Shown piece by piece: positions 62,031 through 64,000 of a stretch of 64,000 nt of DNA. Position 1 is the first letter of the stretch. Each line of letters starts with the position of its first letter. Source of the stretch: Mesorhizobium ciceri biovar biserrulae WSM1271 (GTDB taxonomy: Bacteria; Pseudomonadota; Alphaproteobacteria; Rhizobiales; Rhizobiaceae); assembly GCF_000185905.1 (NCBI RefSeq), contig NC_014923.1, positions 1,178,001 through 1,242,000 of the forward strand. Reading direction: 5' to 3'. The notes beneath the pieces were generated by a model. The model was given only the letters and a program-made list of their open reading frames with translations. It was not told the DNA's origin and made no database searches. The position numbers were made by a program, and so were the translations under genes.

Positions 62031-63437
62031 GTGCCACTGACCGATGCGGATCTGCTGTTTCCCGCCGATGCGCATTCGCGCTCGGTTGCCCGCGATCTCT
62101 ATGCCGGGATCAAGGACCTGCCCCTGGTCAGCCCGCATGGCCACACGGATCCGCGTTGGTATGCGCTGAACGAGCCTTTTCCGGATCCGGCGCAACTGCT
62201 CATCGTTCCGGATCACTACATTTTCCGCATGCTGTTCAGCCAAGGCATCCGCCTTGAGGATCTCGGCGTGGCGACGCTGGACGGCGCGCCTGTCGAGACA
62301 GACGGCCGGACGATCTGGCGTCGTTTTGCCGAGCACTATTATCTGTTTCGGGGCACACCGACCCGGCTGTGGTTCGATCATGTGCTTGCCGATCTGTTCG
62401 GCATCGACGAGCCGCTGACCGCAGCGACCGCCGACCGCCACTACGACGCCATCGCGACGCTGCTGCAGTGGGAGAATTTCCGCCCGCGCGCCCTGTTCGA
62501 GCGCTTCAACATCGAGGTCATCGCGACCACCGAAGGCGCGCTCGACGATCTCAAATGGCACCAGATGATCCGCGACAGCGGCTGGCAGGGCCGTGTGGTC
62601 ACCGCTTATCGCCCCGACGCCGTCGTCGATCCCGACTTCGAGGGGTTTTCAACCAATCTCGACCGGCTCGGCGAGATCACCGGCTGCGACACCGGCAGCT
62701 GGGCAGGCTATCTCGATGCGCATCGCCAGCGGCGCGCCTTCTTCAAAAGCTTCGGCGCGACCTCGTCCGACCATGGCCATCCGACGGCCGAGACCGCCAA
62801 TCTTTCGGATGCTGCAGCGCAGGAGCTGTTCAATCGCGTTCGCCGTGGCTCCGACGACGAGCGCGAACGGAAACTGTTCCGCGCCCAGATGCTGACCGAG
62901 ATGGCCAAGATGAGCCTCGACGACGGGCTGGTGCTGCAGATCCATCCCGGCTCCTGGCGCAATCATTCGTCGGCTGTTTTCCAAAAATTCGGCCGCGACA
63001 AGGGTTTCGATATCCCGACCCGGACTGACTATGTCACGGCGCTGAAGCCACTGCTCGACTGCGTCGGACTTGAGCGCGACCTCACAATCGTTCTCTTCAC
63101 GCTCGACGAAACAAGCTATGCGCGCGAACTGGCGCCACTCGCCGGTGTCTACCCGGCGCTGAAGCTCGGGCCGGCCTGGTGGTTCCACGACAGCCCGGAA
63201 GGCATGCGGCGCTTCCGCGAGATGACCACCGAGACCGCCGGCTTCTACAACACCGTCGGCTTCAACGATGACACCCGTGCCTTTCCCTCGATCCCGGCGC
63301 GCCACGATGTGGCGCGGCGGGTCGACTGCGCGTTCCTGGCGCGTCTCGTCGCCGAGCATCGGCTGCGCGAGGACGAGGCGCATGAGCTGGCGCGCGAGCT
63401 TGCCTATACACTTGCGAAAAAGGCCTACCGGCTCTGA
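62031..63437 (+). CDS. uxaC: Uronate isomerase
   Basis: A 468-residue TIM-barrel isomerase converting glucuronate to fructuronate and galacturonate to tagaturonate. GTG 62031 is chosen because GGGAGGA ends 5 nt upstream and length matches the E. coli enzyme (470). Blocks: [20 protein letters not shown] (metal-binding His pair), [60 protein letters not shown]. It sits between the uxuB-like gene and a TRAP binding protein, as in uronate loci. Confidence 0.95.
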   Translation: MPLTDADLLFPADAHSRSVARDLYAGIKDLPLVSPHGHTDPRWYALNEPFPDPAQLLIVPDHYIFRMLFSQGIRLEDLGVATLDGAPVETDGRTIWRRFAEHYYLFRGTPTRLWFDHVLADLFGIDEPLTAATADRHYDAIATLLQWENFRPRALFERFNIEVIATTEGALDDLKWHQMIRDSGWQGRVVTAYRPDAVVDPDFEGFSTNLDRLGEITGCDTGSWAGYLDAHRQRRAFFKSFGATSSDHGHPTAETANLSDAAAQELFNRVRRGSDDERERKLFRAQMLTEMAKMSLDDGLVLQIHPGSWRNHSSAVFQKFGRDKGFDIPTRTDYVTALKPLLDCVGLERDLTIVLFTLDETSYARELAPLAGVYPALKLGPAWWFHDSPEGMRRFREMTTETAGFYNTVGFNDDTRAFPSIPARHDVARRVDCAFLARLVAEHRLREDEAHELARELAYTLAKKAYRL

Positions 63438-63469
63438 GCCGGGCGTTTTGGTTTCATAGGGAGGAAGTC

Positions 63470-64000
63470 ATGTTGCATCTTTTGAAATTGACGGCAGTAA
63501 CATTCGTTTTCGGCTCGTTGCTGGTCGGCATCGCCAACGCCGAAACCGTGCTGCGGTCGTCCGATACCCATCCCGACGGCTATCCAACCGTCGAAGCGGT
63601 CAAATATATGGGCGAGCTGATCAAGCAGCGCACCAATGGCCGCTATTCGGTCGAGGTCTATCATTCGGCGCAGCTCGGCGAGGAGAAGGACACGATCGAG
63701 CAGACGCAGACCGGCGTCATCGATCTCAACCGCGTCTCCATGGGGCCGTTCAACGGCATCGTTCCACAGACCGCGGTGCCGTCGCTGCCCTACATGTTCC
63801 GCTCGGTCGAGCATATGCGCCATGTCATGGACGGGCCGATCGGGGACGAGATCCTGAAAGCTTTTGAGACTCACGACCTTGTCGGTCTCGCCTTCTACGA
63901 TTCCGGGGCACGCTCCTTCTACAACACCAAGAAGGACATCACCTCGATGGCCGACATGAAGGGCATGAAGTTCCGCGTCATCCAATCCGACGTGTTCGTC
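63470..64000 (+). CDS. TRAP transporter solute-binding protein DctP-type, 5' part
   Basis: 177 residues are visible, then the window ends. A signal peptide (about residues 1-24, LLVGIANA) precedes [54 protein letters not shown] and the conserved [35 protein letters not shown], all typical of DctP. GGGAGGAAG lies 6 nt before ATG 63470, 32 nt after uxaC. It probably binds a uronate and feeds the DctQM permease expected beyond the edge. Confidence 0.93.
   Translation, partial: MLHLLKLTAVTFVFGSLLVGIANAETVLRSSDTHPDGYPTVEAVKYMGELIKQRTNGRYSVEVYHSAQLGEEKDTIEQTQTGVIDLNRVSMGPFNGIVPQTAVPSLPYMFRSVEHMRHVMDGPIGDEILKAFETHDLVGLAFYDSGARSFYNTKKDITSMADMKGMKFRVIQSDVFV

Overview
This window looks like core chromosome of an alphaproteobacterium of the order Rhizobiales, most like Mesorhizobium. 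That is inferred from GC-rich coding sequence, a giant 1604-residue NAD-glutamate dehydrogenase, a Usg-family protein, a DUF1674 protein, an F1 ATPase operon in the order atpH-A-G-D-C whose beta subunit has an Ala/Lys/Pro-rich tail, and several families of long palindromic intergenic repeats. I saw no integrase, transposase, phage gene, CRISPR array, rRNA or tRNA gene, so this is not an obvious accessory island.

Layout. 1-4.1 kb: the 5' part of pyridoxal kinase, a small membrane protein, then a LemA lipoprotein with three TPM-domain genes, two of them near-identical tandem copies. 4.2-10 kb: GNAT acetyltransferase, inorganic pyrophosphatase, a secreted protein, a TetR/MFS divergent pair with visible operators, and a Tat-exported PhoD phosphatase. 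10-14.8 kb: typA, DUF1062, LysE, YCII and AhpD-like genes. 14.9-22 kb: NAD-glutamate dehydrogenase and a TonB siderophore receptor. 22.3-30 kb: UMF1-type MFS, then a leftward block htpX-rsmB-heparinase-purH. 30-38.9 kb: DUF1674 (SDHAF4-like), HAD phosphatase, transglutaminase-like protein, TadG/VWA protein, a tiny 23-codon gene with a perfect Shine-Dalgarno, a cyclopropane fatty acid synthase-like enzyme, MOSC protein, acs and usg. 39-44.3 kb: a LysR-controlled MFS/aldo-keto reductase pair, a second aldo-keto reductase and a YggS protein. 44.4-54.9 kb: leuS-lptE, an FtsK translocase without membrane segments, fsa, priA, a racemase and a membrane protein. 55-60.3 kb: the F1 ATP synthase operon. 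60.3 kb to the end: uronate catabolism (fructuronate reductase family, uxaC) and the start of a TRAP transporter binding protein.

How genes fit together. The atp genes form one operon whose F0 part is elsewhere. htpX and rsmB, acs and the MOSC gene, atpH and atpA, and leuS and lptE overlap and are probably translationally coupled. The uxuB-like gene, uxaC and the TRAP gene form a divergent uronate locus sharing an inverted repeat likely to bind a regulator.

No gene cluster here is clearly a new system. The strongest unexplained signals are small: the 23-codon transcription unit at 34.0-34.2 kb, palindromic repeats that have invaded the start of a TPM gene and the atpD-atpC junction, and several clean dyads in divergent promoters. 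All calls come from reading the sequence without database searches.
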